Origin: Roseimicrobium sp. ORNL1 | Lineage (GTDB): Bacteria; Verrucomicrobiota; Verrucomicrobiia; Verrucomicrobiales; Verrucomicrobiaceae | Length of the DNA stretch: 64,000 bases | NCBI RefSeq assembly: GCF_011044495.1 | Contig: NZ_CP049143.1 | Span: 806,001-870,000 of the forward strand | Direction: 5' to 3' | In this document: piece by piece, positions 25,352 to 33,784 of the stretch | Position numbering within the stretch: position 1 is the first letter of the stretch | How the letters are laid out: every line of letters begins with the position of its first letter | Position numbers and translations under genes: made by a program | Notes under the pieces: model-generated | Databases searched by the model: none | The model's input: only the letters and a program-made list of their open reading frames with translations | What the model was told of the DNA's origin: nothing

Positions 25352-27340
25352 ATGAGCACCGAAGACAGCGTCCACCGCGAGACGGAAAAAGATCTCCTCA
25401 AGCCCCCCGGTTTCCTCGGGCTGCGCATTGATCGCCAGAAGCTCATCAAGGGCTTCTTCACCACATGCGCCATGGTGACCATCGTCACCCTGGTGCTCAT
25501 CATGTGGTCCCTCGTCTCTGAGGGCCCTCTCAGGGTGGGGAAGGCCTTTGGCTTCCTGCCCTATCCCACGCTCAAGGGTGGTTTCCTCGATACCTACCGC
25601 CACGAGCTCTCCGTGTATCGCAAGGCCGGACTGGAGTTCGCCGACTACATCCAGAAGCCCGTCACCGAGCATGAGGAGCTGCTCAGCCGCCTGAAGCGCG
25701 CGCTGAACGCCGAGCTCAACACCGTCTCCAAAATTTCCCGCGACCGCCGTGACGCGGCGCTGCTTGTCAAAACCCACGTGGAGGAAAAGGCCGCCCTCCA
25801 GCGCGAAGCTCTGGAGGAAGCCCTGGAAAAGAAGGAGCCGCCCACCGCGCCGGAGAAGATTGCGGAACTCCGCAAGAGCGTGACGGAGGCCACCCACATC
25901 GCGGTCGCCAGCGAAGTCATCTCTGATGTCTTCAACAGGGACGAGAAGGAGAAGCTCATCGCGGAGCTGAACTCCCTCCAGCCGGACCAGGAGGACCTGC
26001 CGCCCTTCATGCAGACTCTCATGGCGGAGTCCGCCGCGAAGGACGCGGAGGCCAAGAAGCAGTTCGCCGCCCTGGTGACCTCGGTGGAGGAATTCGAGGT
26101 GGCCATTGACCCCGTGCTGGAGCTGCACAACTCCATGAAGGAACTCGTGCTGGTCACCAAGGACAAGGCCGTGCAACAACACATGGCGGAGGATGCCAGG
26201 GCACAACTGCTGGAAGCCGCTGCCACCGCCAAGACGCCTGAGCAGAAGGCCGCCTTTGAGAAAGACGCTGCGGAAACGGAAACCGCGGAAGTGGACTTCA
26301 AGGCCGCCATCGAGCCGGTTCTGGCCAAGCTTCCGGACTTCGAAAAGCTCCTGCCGCCTTACCTCGAAGCCGTCAAGAAGGCTGCCGCATCGCTTCCCGA
26401 GAATCACGGGACCAGGGAGGCTCGCGACCTCGTGGGGCACTTCAACAGGGACTTCCCCCGGCACGTCAAAACCGTCGAGGCCACCGTGCCGCGCATGCAG
26501 GAATGGCGCTGGGACAAGCCGGTGCCCATGACGCAGGCGCTCACCTCCTTCCTCTTCGGCGGCGACTGGATCACCAACAGCTCATGGCAGGACTTCTACG
26601 GCGTGCTGCCGCTGCTCACCGGTTCACTCGTGATTGCGCTCACCGCGCTGGTCATCGCCCTTCCCTTCAGCGTCGGTGCGGCCATCTACGTGAATCAGTT
26701 CGCCACACTGCGTGAACAGGAGCTCGTGAAGCCGCTCATCGAGTTCATCCAGGCCATTCCCTCCGTGGTACTCGGCTTCATCGGTATCTCGGTGCTCGGT
26801 GACCTGATCAAGTCCACGAGCGATATCCCGTGGCTCTCCTGGATTCCCGGCTTCCCGGTGCAGGAACGCTTGAACATGTTCAATGCCGGCGTGCTGCTCG
26901 CTCTCATGGCCATTCCCACCATGTTCTCCCTCGCCGAGGACGCGATCAACAACGTGCCGCGTGCCTTCAGCGAGGCCAGTGAAGCGCTGGGCGCCACGAA
27001 GCTGCAGACCGTTTTCAGGGTCATCGTACCTGCCTCCGTCTCCGGCATCCTCGCCGCGATGCTGCTCGGCCTTGGCCGTATCATCGGTGAGACCATGGTG
27101 GTGCTCCTCGTCGCTGGTAACCGCATCGCCATCCCGGATTTCTCGGACGGCATCGGCACCGTCTTCCAGCCCGCGCACACGCTCACCGGCATCATCGCGC
27201 AGGAGCTGGGTGAAGTCTCCCGCGGCAGCTCCCACTGGCAGGCCCTCTTCATGGTGGGCATCCTGCTCTTCATCATCTCCCTTTTCATCAACTGGGCCTC
27301 CCGTCTCGTGGTGAAGAAATTCCAGCTCCCCAAGATCTAG
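25352..27340 (+). CDS. pstC: Phosphate ABC transporter permease PstC with long helical insert
   Basis: A 662-residue permease, over twice the usual ~300 residues. The first membrane helix is at about 33-53 (TTCAMVTIVTLVLIMWSLVS). It is followed by some 330 mostly charged, helix-prone residues (about 60-390; e.g. KAALQREALEEALEKKE and KDAAETETAEVDFKAAI), which would be periplasmic, before the remaining permease core (about 415-655). The core has the ABC-permease contact loop SEASEALGATKLQTVFRVIVPAS and GLGRIIGETMVVLLV. It forms the phosphate channel with PstA, energised by PstB. The insert is in frame, with the same codon character as the rest, so it is not a frameshift product. Confidence 0.92.
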   Translation: MSTEDSVHRETEKDLLKPPGFLGLRIDRQKLIKGFFTTCAMVTIVTLVLIMWSLVSEGPLRVGKAFGFLPYPTLKGGFLDTYRHELSVYRKAGLEFADYIQKPVTEHEELLSRLKRALNAELNTVSKISRDRRDAALLVKTHVEEKAALQREALEEALEKKEPPTAPEKIAELRKSVTEATHIAVASEVISDVFNRDEKEKLIAELNSLQPDQEDLPPFMQTLMAESAAKDAEAKKQFAALVTSVEEFEVAIDPVLELHNSMKELVLVTKDKAVQQHMAEDARAQLLEAAATAKTPEQKAAFEKDAAETETAEVDFKAAIEPVLAKLPDFEKLLPPYLEAVKKAAASLPENHGTREARDLVGHFNRDFPRHVKTVEATVPRMQEWRWDKPVPMTQALTSFLFGGDWITNSSWQDFYGVLPLLTGSLVIALTALVIALPFSVGAAIYVNQFATLREQELVKPLIEFIQAIPSVVLGFIGISVLGDLIKSTSDIPWLSWIPGFPVQERLNMFNAGVLLALMAIPTMFSLAEDAINNVPRAFSEASEALGATKLQTVFRVIVPASVSGILAAMLLGLGRIIGETMVVLLVAGNRIAIPDFSDGIGTVFQPAHTLTGIIAQELGEVSRGSSHWQALFMVGILLFIISLFINWASRLVVKKFQLPKI

Positions 27341-27343
27341 TCC

Positions 27344-28489
27344 ATGCACGCCCCCGCGAATCCATCGACCTCCGGCGTCATCCCGAATCCGTTCGCCCGG
27401 CCCAAAACCAACAAGGAGCTCTACGAGTTCCTGTGGAAGCAGGTGCTGCGCGTCTGCACGTACACCATCATCCTGGCGGTGGCGGCCATCTTTGTGCCCA
27501 TCATCTGGAAGGGCGTGCCGGTGGTCTTCAAGACCTCCGCGCCCTTCGTGAACACGGACTTCCTCACGAAGCTGCCGGAGACACTCCACGTGCTGGAAGA
27601 CAAGCAGGGGAACAAGTACGAGACCGACCCCAAGGGCTCCGACGTCATCAAGGCGAAGCTGGGTGACAACCTCCGCTCGGAAAAGACCATCTCCTACTCC
27701 GGTGGTGGTATCCTGGGTCCCATCGTCGGCACCGTATTACTTGTCGCGTTTTGTATCGTGATCGCCCTGTTCCTCGGGATTTCCTCAGCAGTGTACCTGA
27801 GTGAATATGCCAAGCACGGACGCTTCATCGAAATCGTGCGCCTCGCCATTCTGAATCTCTCGGGTGTGCCTTCGGTGGTGTTCGGTCTCTTCGGCCTGGG
27901 CATCTTCGTGCTGAGCGCTCCAGTCTTCACGGATGTACCACTGGACCGCTCGCTGCTGGTCATTCCCCTGGGCTTCACCAAGCTCAGCTTCCAGGGCTGG
28001 GATGCCTCCGTGCTCAGCGGTTCCTTCACCCTCGCCTTCGTGATTCTCCCCGTGATCATCACCGCCAGTGAGGAGTGCCTGCGCGCCGTGCCGCAGGGCT
28101 TCCGTGAAACGTCCCTCGCGCTGGGCGCCACCCGGTGGCAGACCATCTGGAAGAGCGTGCTGCCCTTCGCCATGCCGGGCATCCTGACCTCCAGCATCCT
28201 GGGCATTGCCCGTGCCGCCGGCGAGACTGCGCCCATCATGTTCACCGCCGCCCTTGCCTTCAAGGACAAGCTGCCCTGGCAGGGCGATGCCGGGGCCATG
28301 GGTGTCTTCACCGAGTCCGTCCAGGCCCTGCCGTATCACATCTACACCATCGCCGCGCGCATCCCGCAGAGTGAGTACTCTGAGCGCGCCCAGTATGGCT
28401 CGGTCTTCGTCTTTCTGGTGATCGTACTCGCATTTGCCACAGCGAGTGTGTTGCTCCGTCGCAAACTCCGCGCCAAATACAAATGGTAG
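27344..28489 (+). CDS. pstA: Phosphate ABC transporter permease PstA
   Basis: A 381-residue permease starting three bases after the pstC stop. After a cytoplasmic N-terminus and first helix (about residues 38-58) comes a ~65-residue periplasmic loop (..[20 protein letters not shown]..), then the permease core with [15 protein letters not shown], the contact loop [20 protein letters not shown] and [18 protein letters not shown]. It is longer than usual PstA (about 290 residues) because of the N-terminal part. It pairs with PstC in the inner membrane. The last 7 bases overlap pstB, which suggests translational coupling. Confidence 0.92.
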   Translation: MHAPANPSTSGVIPNPFARPKTNKELYEFLWKQVLRVCTYTIILAVAAIFVPIIWKGVPVVFKTSAPFVNTDFLTKLPETLHVLEDKQGNKYETDPKGSDVIKAKLGDNLRSEKTISYSGGGILGPIVGTVLLVAFCIVIALFLGISSAVYLSEYAKHGRFIEIVRLAILNLSGVPSVVFGLFGLGIFVLSAPVFTDVPLDRSLLVIPLGFTKLSFQGWDASVLSGSFTLAFVILPVIITASEECLRAVPQGFRETSLALGATRWQTIWKSVLPFAMPGILTSSILGIARAAGETAPIMFTAALAFKDKLPWQGDAGAMGVFTESVQALPYHIYTIAARIPQSEYSERAQYGSVFVFLVIVLAFATASVLLRRKLRAKYKW

Positions 28490-29340
28490 CCGCCCCCCCA
28501 CAACCCCGTACCTCCTCCGTGGATCTGTCCCCCGCGCCCAGCGAGCCCCAGGAACGCGCCGAGCCTCTGTCGACCGCACAGCAGGAAGGCATCATCTCTG
28601 TGCGCAGCATGGATTTCATGTATGGCACGAAGCAGGCGCTCTTCGGCATCAACCTGGAGATTCCCCCAAACCAGGTGACCGCCTTCATCGGACCGTCCGG
28701 TTGCGGCAAGTCCACCCTGCTGCGCTGCTTCAACCGCATCAATGACCGCATCCCCGGCGCCCACATCGGCAAGGGCAAGGTGATCATCAAGGGCAAGAAC
28801 ATCTACGACGCGGATGTCGATACCACCCAGCTCCGCCGCCAGGTGGGCATGGTCTTCCAGAAATACAATCCCTTCCCCAAGAGCATCTACGAGAACGTGG
28901 TCTACGGCCTCCGCATTGCTGGGGAGAAGAAGAAGAGCGTGCTCGACGAAGCCTGCGAACGCGCGCTCCGCGAAGCCGCCCTCTGGGACGAGACCAAGGA
29001 CCGTCTGAAGACCAATGCCTTCGGCATGTCCGGTGGCCAGATGCAGCGCCTCTGCATCGCCCGCGCCGTCGCCGTGAAGCCCGACATCCTCCTCATGGAT
29101 GAACCCTGCTCCGCGCTCGACCCCATCGCCACCCTGAAGGTGGAGGAGCTCATCGTCGCCCTCCGCAAGGAGTACACCGTGGTCATCGTGACCCACAACA
29201 TGCAGCAGGCCCGCCGCGTGGCAGACCTCACCGCCTTCATGTACATGGGCAACCTCATCGAGTTCGCCGACACGGTCGCCATCTTCAGCGCTCCCCAGCA
29301 AAAGAAGACCGAGGACTACATCCGCGGCCAGTTCAGTTGA
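28483..29340 (+). CDS. pstB: Phosphate ABC transporter ATP-binding protein, first copy
   Basis: A 285-residue ATPase. About 40 Pro/Ser-rich residues precede the PstB core. The Walker A motif is GPSGCGKST, the Q-loop region is VFQKYNPFP, the ABC signature is [14 protein letters not shown], and Walker B is [13 protein letters not shown], with His in [10 protein letters not shown]. It powers phosphate uptake through PstCA. The start ATG at 28483 overlaps the pstA stop codon by seven bases. The signature has Met-Ser-Gly-Gly in place of Leu-Ser-Gly-Gly, a mild departure. A close paralogue follows. Confidence 0.93.
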   Translation: MVAAPPQPRTSSVDLSPAPSEPQERAEPLSTAQQEGIISVRSMDFMYGTKQALFGINLEIPPNQVTAFIGPSGCGKSTLLRCFNRINDRIPGAHIGKGKVIIKGKNIYDADVDTTQLRRQVGMVFQKYNPFPKSIYENVVYGLRIAGEKKKSVLDEACERALREAALWDETKDRLKTNAFGMSGGQMQRLCIARAVAVKPDILLMDEPCSALDPIATLKVEELIVALRKEYTVVIVTHNMQQARRVADLTAFMYMGNLIEFADTVAIFSAPQQKKTEDYIRGQFS

Positions 29341-29429
29341 GGAAGGGGCGGTCCTGCTCGTGCTCATACTCTTGCTCCCCGGCTTCTGAGCCCACGCTTT
29401 TCACTTACCCCTTTTCCACTTTTCACTTC

Positions 29430-30248
29430 ATGTCTGCCACTGCCACCGCCCCGACTACAGCCAACGGCACGCAAGGGTCCTCCTCCGCCGGAGGCCCGCA
29501 GGTGAAAATCAACGGCGTGGACTTCTGCTACGGCACGAAGCAAACCCTCTTCGACGTCTCGCTGGAAATCGCCAACAAGGAAGTCACCGCCTTCATCGGA
29601 CCGTCCGGCTGCGGCAAGTCCACCCTCCTGCGTTGCATCAACCGCATCAATGACCTCATTGAAGGCGCCCGCATCACCAAGGGAAACATCACCCTCGGTG
29701 GCGTGGACATCAATCGGCAGCACATCGACGTCATCGCCCTGCGTCGTAAGGTGGGCATGGTGTTCCAGAAGTACAACCCCTTCCCCCGCAGCATCTACGA
29801 GAACGTGGCCTACGGCCTTCAGGTGGCTGGTGAGAAGGATAAAAAGGTCATCGCCGAAACCGTCGAGCGCAGCCTGCGCTCTGCGACCCTTTGGGATGAA
29901 GTGAAGGACCGCCTGCATGAAAGCGCCCTCGGTCTCTCCGGAGGCCAGCAGCAGCGCCTCTGCATCGCCCGCACCCTTTCCGTGAAGCCCCAGGTCGTCC
30001 TCATGGACGAACCCTGCGCCGCTCTTGACCCCATCGCCACCGCGAAGATTGAGGAGCTCATCACCGTGCTCAAGGAGCAGTACACGATCGTCATCGTGAC
30101 GCATAACATGGAGCAAGCCGTCCGCGTCAGCGACCGCACCGCCTTCTTCTACTTGGGCAAGCTGATTGAGTTTAACGATACGATGAAACTCTTCACCGCG
30201 CCCGAGAAGCCAGAGACGGAGCGGTATTTGAGTGGACGGATGGGGTGA
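29430..30248 (+). CDS. pstB: Phosphate ABC transporter ATP-binding protein, second copy
   Basis: A 272-residue paralogue of the preceding protein. All nucleotide-binding motifs are intact: [63 protein letters not shown]. The N-terminus is a Thr/Ala/Ser-rich stretch of about 30 residues. I chose the ATG at 29430 (MSATATAPT); the longer frame has a Cys/Ser-rich lead of no family likeness. It follows the first copy after 89 bases. Two pstB genes in one operon are known in other bacteria (for example Bacillus), and may be used under different conditions. No phoU is seen next to it. Confidence 0.92.
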   Translation: MSATATAPTTANGTQGSSSAGGPQVKINGVDFCYGTKQTLFDVSLEIANKEVTAFIGPSGCGKSTLLRCINRINDLIEGARITKGNITLGGVDINRQHIDVIALRRKVGMVFQKYNPFPRSIYENVAYGLQVAGEKDKKVIAETVERSLRSATLWDEVKDRLHESALGLSGGQQQRLCIARTLSVKPQVVLMDEPCAALDPIATAKIEELITVLKEQYTIVIVTHNMEQAVRVSDRTAFFYLGKLIEFNDTMKLFTAPEKPETERYLSGRMG

Positions 30249-30299
30249 GTTGGAGGGGGCAAGGGGTAGACAAGGGTATAAGGAGCAAAAGCTCCCGGT

Positions 30300-30508
30300 A
30301 GCTGATGCGTAGCATCCTTGGACTGCGGCAGCCTGCTGCCGCTTTCCTCAAGTGCAGCCTGCTGCACGTTTCACTGCGACGAAGTCGCCAAGCCTTCAGG
30401 GAGATGTCATCTCACGAGTGAGTGTCACTATCGCCACAGCAGGCTGTGGACTCTAGAAAGCGGCAGCAGGCTGCCGCAGTCCAAGGACGCTGCGCGTCAA
30501 AGCATCCG
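30300..30508 (+). repeat. Multi-hairpin REP-like element, copy 2 (left flank of RAYT)
   Basis: Begins AGCTGATGCGTAGCATCCTT and runs through the hairpins GCGGCAGCCTGCTGCCGC, GTGCAGCCTGCTGCAC, GCGACGAAGTCGC, CCACAGCAGGCTGTGG and GCGGCAGCAGGCTGCCGC, to GCAGTCCAAGG and the end GACGCTGCGCGTCAAAGC. This copy keeps the internal hairpins best. It lies 60 bases upstream of the RAYT start and in opposite orientation to the copy at 31192. It fills the interval between pstB and the RAYT gene. Confidence 0.88.
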
Positions 30509-30567
30509 AACATCCTTCACTCCGCCATTGCGCTTGACACCTGCAACAGATTTGCTGCCATGCCTTC

Positions 30568-31197
30568 ATGGACCCGCTACGCCTGCCAACGGATGCCGAA
30601 ATCGCCGACGGCACGCGTGAATGGCCTCACGCGCCTCCTCATCGCCTGAAGTTGGGAGGGGTTTTCTTCGTTACGGCACGTGCGGCCAACAGACGTCATC
30701 TCTTGAACACGCCTAGCCGACGGGATTGGTTTCAGGATACGCTATTCTCGCTGATCTCAGAGTTCGGTTGGCAGTTGGAAGCGTGGGCAGTTTTATCCAA
30801 CCACTACCATCTCATTGCGCACAGCCCCGCTGAGCAGCGAGACGGGGCACTTTCCCTGAAGTCGCTTGTCCAGAAGCTGCATAGCTTTACGACCAAAGAA
30901 CTGAATCGTCAGGATGGCACCCCTGGAAGAAACAGGCTCTGGCAGAACTATCGTGAGACATTGCTAACCTACCAGGAGAGCTACATGGCTCGATTGAACT
31001 ATGTGCATCAGAATGCAGTTCATCATAAACTTGTGACTCGTGCATCCGACTGGAAGTGGTGCAGTGCACGCCAGTTCAAGGAAGCCGTGACACCCGCGTG
31101 GGTAAGGACCGTGGCGAGTTTCAAGTTTGATCGAATTGCCGTCGAGGATGAGGATTTTGATACCGATATGGCTGAGTCAGAAAACCTCGGCAGCTGA
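30568..31197 (+). CDS. REP-associated tyrosine transposase (RAYT, Y1_Tnp family)
   Basis: A 209-residue single-stranded-DNA transposase of the HUH, one-tyrosine class. The metal-binding HUH pair is His79 and His81 in LSNHYHLIAHS, and the likely catalytic Tyr145 is in RLNYVHQNAVHHKLV, matching the Y..xNPV..G pattern of RAYTs. WEA/WAV and WQNYRE motifs typical of the family are present. RAYTs bind and cut hairpin REP sequences. Here the gene is bracketed by inverted copies of the multi-hairpin element, and its TGA stop is inside the left end of the downstream copy. Length and motifs are intact, so it is probably functional. Typical family length is 130-230 residues. Confidence 0.9.
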   Translation: MDPLRLPTDAEIADGTREWPHAPPHRLKLGGVFFVTARAANRRHLLNTPSRRDWFQDTLFSLISEFGWQLEAWAVLSNHYHLIAHSPAEQRDGALSLKSLVQKLHSFTTKELNRQDGTPGRNRLWQNYRETLLTYQESYMARLNYVHQNAVHHKLVTRASDWKWCSARQFKEAVTPAWVRTVASFKFDRIAVEDEDFDTDMAESENLGS

Positions 31198-31383
31198 CGC
31201 GTAGCGTCCTTGGACTGCGGCAGCCTGCTGCCGCTTTCTAGAGTCCACAGCCTGCTGTGGCGATGGTGACACTCGCTCGTAGGGTAGAAAGCTTGGCGAC
31301 TTCGTCGCGGAGAAACGTGCAGCAGGCTGCACTTGAGGAAAGCGGCAGCAGGCTGCACGCAGTCCAAAGAGGCTTCGCCTCGG
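31192..31383 (-). repeat. Multi-hairpin REP-like element, copy 3 (right flank of RAYT)
   Basis: Begins AGCTGACGCGTAGCGTCCTT and then shows the reverse complement of copy 2: GCGGCAGCCTGCTGCCGC, GTCCACAGCCTGCTGTGG, GGCGACTTCGTCGC, GTGCAGCAGGCTGCAC, GCAGCAGGCTGCACGCAGTCC. The TGA at 31195-31197 is the RAYT stop codon, so gene and element are physically joined. It ends about 35 bases before the scpB stop codon. Confidence 0.88.
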
Positions 31384-31418
31384 AAATACAGAAGGCTTCG
31401 GGACTTGAAGAATTGCCC

Positions 31419-32171
31419 CTACTCTCCCGCCAGCAACAGCTCCGGCGTATCATCCGCCGCGGCTTTGCCCTTCGAGACTTTGGTCTCTTCTTCGCCCACC
31501 GCACCGGCTTCCGTGCCGGCGTTGTCATTGGCGACAGCGACGTCTTCTGGAGTAGGCAGTTTCACGCGGCGTAGTTCGGCGGCGTTCGGGAGGTCATCCA
31601 GGGTGCGGATGCCGAAGTGGTCGAGGAAGAGGTCGGTGGTGCAATAGAGCAGCGGACGACCGGGGAGGTCGGCGCGGCCTTCGATTTTCAGAAGGTTGCG
31701 ATCCAGGAGCTGCTGCACCATGGCATCCACGGAGACACCGCGTACGGCTTCAATCGCCGACTTCGTAATCGGCTGGCGGTAGGCCACGATGGCCAAGGTC
31801 TCCAGGGCAGGACCGCTGAGACGCTGGGGTTTCTTGCCGGGATACAGCGCGCGGCACCATTCGCCGAACGTGCCCAAGGCGCACAATCTCCAGCCAGCGC
31901 TGCGCTCCACAATGGTGAAGCTGCGTTCGTCCTTCTCGTAGTGCTCGGCCAGGGCATCCAGAGCCGCGCGGACGTCTTCATCCTTCACGGACTCCAGAGC
32001 CGCCTTTTCCTCATCAAGCTCAGGGACGTTTTCCTTGCCGGCTTCCTTCGCCGCTTTGATCTCCTCCTTGGCCTCGCGCACGGTGCTCTGGATGGCGCGT
32101 GCGATGTCCGTCACCGTCAGGGGCTCCTGACTGGCGAAAAGGAGAGCTTCAACGATGCGGCTGAGTTCCAT
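31419..32171 (-). CDS. scpB: Segregation and condensation protein B
   Basis: A 250-residue ScpB. The two winged-helix domains are clear: MELSRIVEALLFASQEPLTV at the start, and ALETLAIVAYRQPITKSAIE..RGVSVDAMVQQLLDRNLLK with GRPLLYCTTDLFLDHFG in the second. About 35 charged residues (TVREAKEEIKAAKEAGKENV and on) are inserted in the first domain, between its second and third helices, and the last 60 residues are an acidic Ala/Glu-rich tail. ScpB works with ScpA and the SMC ATPase in chromosome condensation. scpA lies 3.3 kb upstream on the same strand rather than adjacent. Confidence 0.9.
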   Translation of the reverse strand: MELSRIVEALLFASQEPLTVTDIARAIQSTVREAKEEIKAAKEAGKENVPELDEEKAALESVKDEDVRAALDALAEHYEKDERSFTIVERSAGWRLCALGTFGEWCRALYPGKKPQRLSGPALETLAIVAYRQPITKSAIEAVRGVSVDAMVQQLLDRNLLKIEGRADLPGRPLLYCTTDLFLDHFGIRTLDDLPNAAELRRVKLPTPEDVAVANDNAGTEAGAVGEEETKVSKGKAAADDTPELLLAGE

Positions 32172-32332
32172 GACGATGCGATGCGGAGGGGCACTTTGAG
32201 GGAAAAGCAGGAAGGGGCAAGGAAAAAGGACTTCGGTGCGACGGTGCGACGGTGAGCGGTAGGACGGTAAGCGGTGCGACGGTGGGGCTGTGGTTGAGCG
32301 GTGGGCTTTCTGGAATCGCGGACCGGGGCACG

Positions 32333-32361
32333 AAAAAGCGGCAGGATTTGGGTCCTGCCGC
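32333..32361 (-). terminator. Intrinsic terminator of the L,D-transpeptidase gene
   Basis: The 9-bp inverted repeat GCGGCAGGA (32338-32346) and TCCTGCCGC (32353-32361), six-base loop, is followed on the minus strand by TTTTTCG. It lies 66 bases after the L,D-transpeptidase stop codon and separates it from scpB. Confidence 0.78.
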
Positions 32362-32426
32362 CTGGAGAGATGGAGCTGAGGATGAAAGGCTTCTGGAGAA
32401 GCCTGCTACGTTGGGGTTCGCCTCGC

Positions 32427-33668
32427 TTAGTTCGAGGCGATGACCTGGTGGCCTGCAGCGGCCGGGGGAGCCCAGTTGTCCACGATCTGGACGGTGGTGC
32501 CCTTTGGCGCGTTGTCGAAGATGAAGTGGGCGCTCTCAATCGGCATGCGCACGCAGCCGTGGGAGGCGGGGTAGCCGGGGAGTTCGCCTTCGTGCATGCC
32601 GATGGGCATTTCGCCGATGCGCATCCAGCCGGGGAGGGGGCACTTGTAGATGGTGGACATCTTGCCGCTCCGGACCTTCTCCGTGATGGTGAAGGTGCCG
32701 CGCTTCGTCATGCGGGCGCCACGGCCACTGGAGATGGGCGTTTCGAAGGCAATCGCGCCGTCCTTCAGCATGTAGGCGCGCTGCTGGCCGATGACGATCA
32801 CGATGCGCAGGTCGCTGTGCTGGCGGGCCATCACTTCCTTGTACACACGCGGGGCGTCCTGCACCAGCTTCTGGGACTTCACCGGCAGCACGTCACCGGG
32901 GCGGCTGTCGCCACCGAAAAAGGAGGCGAGGCGGGAATTGGTGGGCTTGGTGATGGGGTCAGCGGCCTGGGCGGAGGTGGCGCTGCCGAAGACCATGGCC
33001 AGCAGGGCGGCGCTGAGCACGGCTTCCTTCAGCCCACGGCCCTCGACCTCAGCGGCATCCAGCAGGAGGCAGCTGCTCTGGCCGAGTCCGGTGCTCTCCT
33101 GCCAGGAGGCTCCCGGGACGCTGCGGCGCACTTCTTCAATGCTGGGGCCATCGGCGAGCCAGATGCCGAGGAAGGAAATCTTCGCGGCGCCTTCTTCCAG
33201 CTTCACGGTGATGAGCGGCACAGCCTCACCCTTAAACCCGGCGGCTGCGATGCTGCTGACTTCACGCACGGCTTCGGAGAAGACGCGGGCCAGTTCGTCC
33301 GGCGTGCCGAGGAAGTGCTCATTGAGCATGGCATGGCCGACCTCGCGGATGACTCCGGCCCAGTCAAAGTGGCTCATGGCCGGGCGGGCCTCGATGAGGG
33401 GCAGGTGGCTCTCCGGCTCGGGGGAAATGGTCAGGAGCTGAAGGGTGCTGTCGTCGTCCAGGTCGCCGTCATAGGAGACGTCGTCGTGGTGCATCACGAA
33501 AGTCGCGGCACGGGTGGCGGCGAGCTCCTGGAAGACATTGAAGAGGTCCGTGGAATTGCCCACGCGCTGTTCCTGGCTGGTGAGTACCAGTTCGTCACCC
33601 TCGGTAGGCAGAAGGGTGCGGGGCACCAGGATGGTGAGGGATACGGCAGGTGTGGCGACGGCATGCAT
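32427..33668 (-). CDS. L,D-transpeptidase (YkuD) with unrecognised N-terminal domain
   Basis: A 413-residue protein. The C-terminal YkuD domain (about residues 270-400) has LRIVIVIGQQRAYMLKDG, IPIGMHEGE-like GMHEGELPGYPASHGCVRMP with catalytic Cys372, which makes 3-3 peptidoglycan cross-links or attaches proteins to peptidoglycan. In front lies an apparent signal sequence at about 213-236 (KEAVLSAALLAMVFGSATSA, then QA), and before that some 205 residues of acidic, soluble sequence with no recognised family. So either the protein is a cytoplasmic domain plus membrane helix plus periplasmic enzyme, or translation may also start internally. No strong ribosome site is seen before the inner signal. 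A terminator hairpin follows the gene. Confidence 0.85.
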   Translation of the reverse strand: MHAVATPAVSLTILVPRTLLPTEGDELVLTSQEQRVGNSTDLFNVFQELAATRAATFVMHHDDVSYDGDLDDDSTLQLLTISPEPESHLPLIEARPAMSHFDWAGVIREVGHAMLNEHFLGTPDELARVFSEAVREVSSIAAAGFKGEAVPLITVKLEEGAAKISFLGIWLADGPSIEEVRRSVPGASWQESTGLGQSSCLLLDAAEVEGRGLKEAVLSAALLAMVFGSATSAQAADPITKPTNSRLASFFGGDSRPGDVLPVKSQKLVQDAPRVYKEVMARQHSDLRIVIVIGQQRAYMLKDGAIAFETPISSGRGARMTKRGTFTITEKVRSGKMSTIYKCPLPGWMRIGEMPIGMHEGELPGYPASHGCVRMPIESAHFIFDNAPKGTTVQIVDNWAPPAAAGHQVIASN

Positions 33669-33784
33669 GGCGATGGCGGAGATAAGATTTTTAAGAAGAA
33701 TGAAAAGTCAGAAGGGAACTGAAGCGGGGAAGGGTTTGGAGTTGCGGCGGAAAAAACGAGTTTGATATGCTTGGTTACTGCATG

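Noticed and set aside
30318-30620. 100-residue frame overlapping the RAYT upstream region
   Set aside because: It is a translation of REP-like copy 2; the same peptide string appears at copies 1 and 5.
32301-33722. 473-residue frame on the plus strand
   Set aside because: Antisense to the L,D-transpeptidase gene, whose HGCVRM active site is clear.
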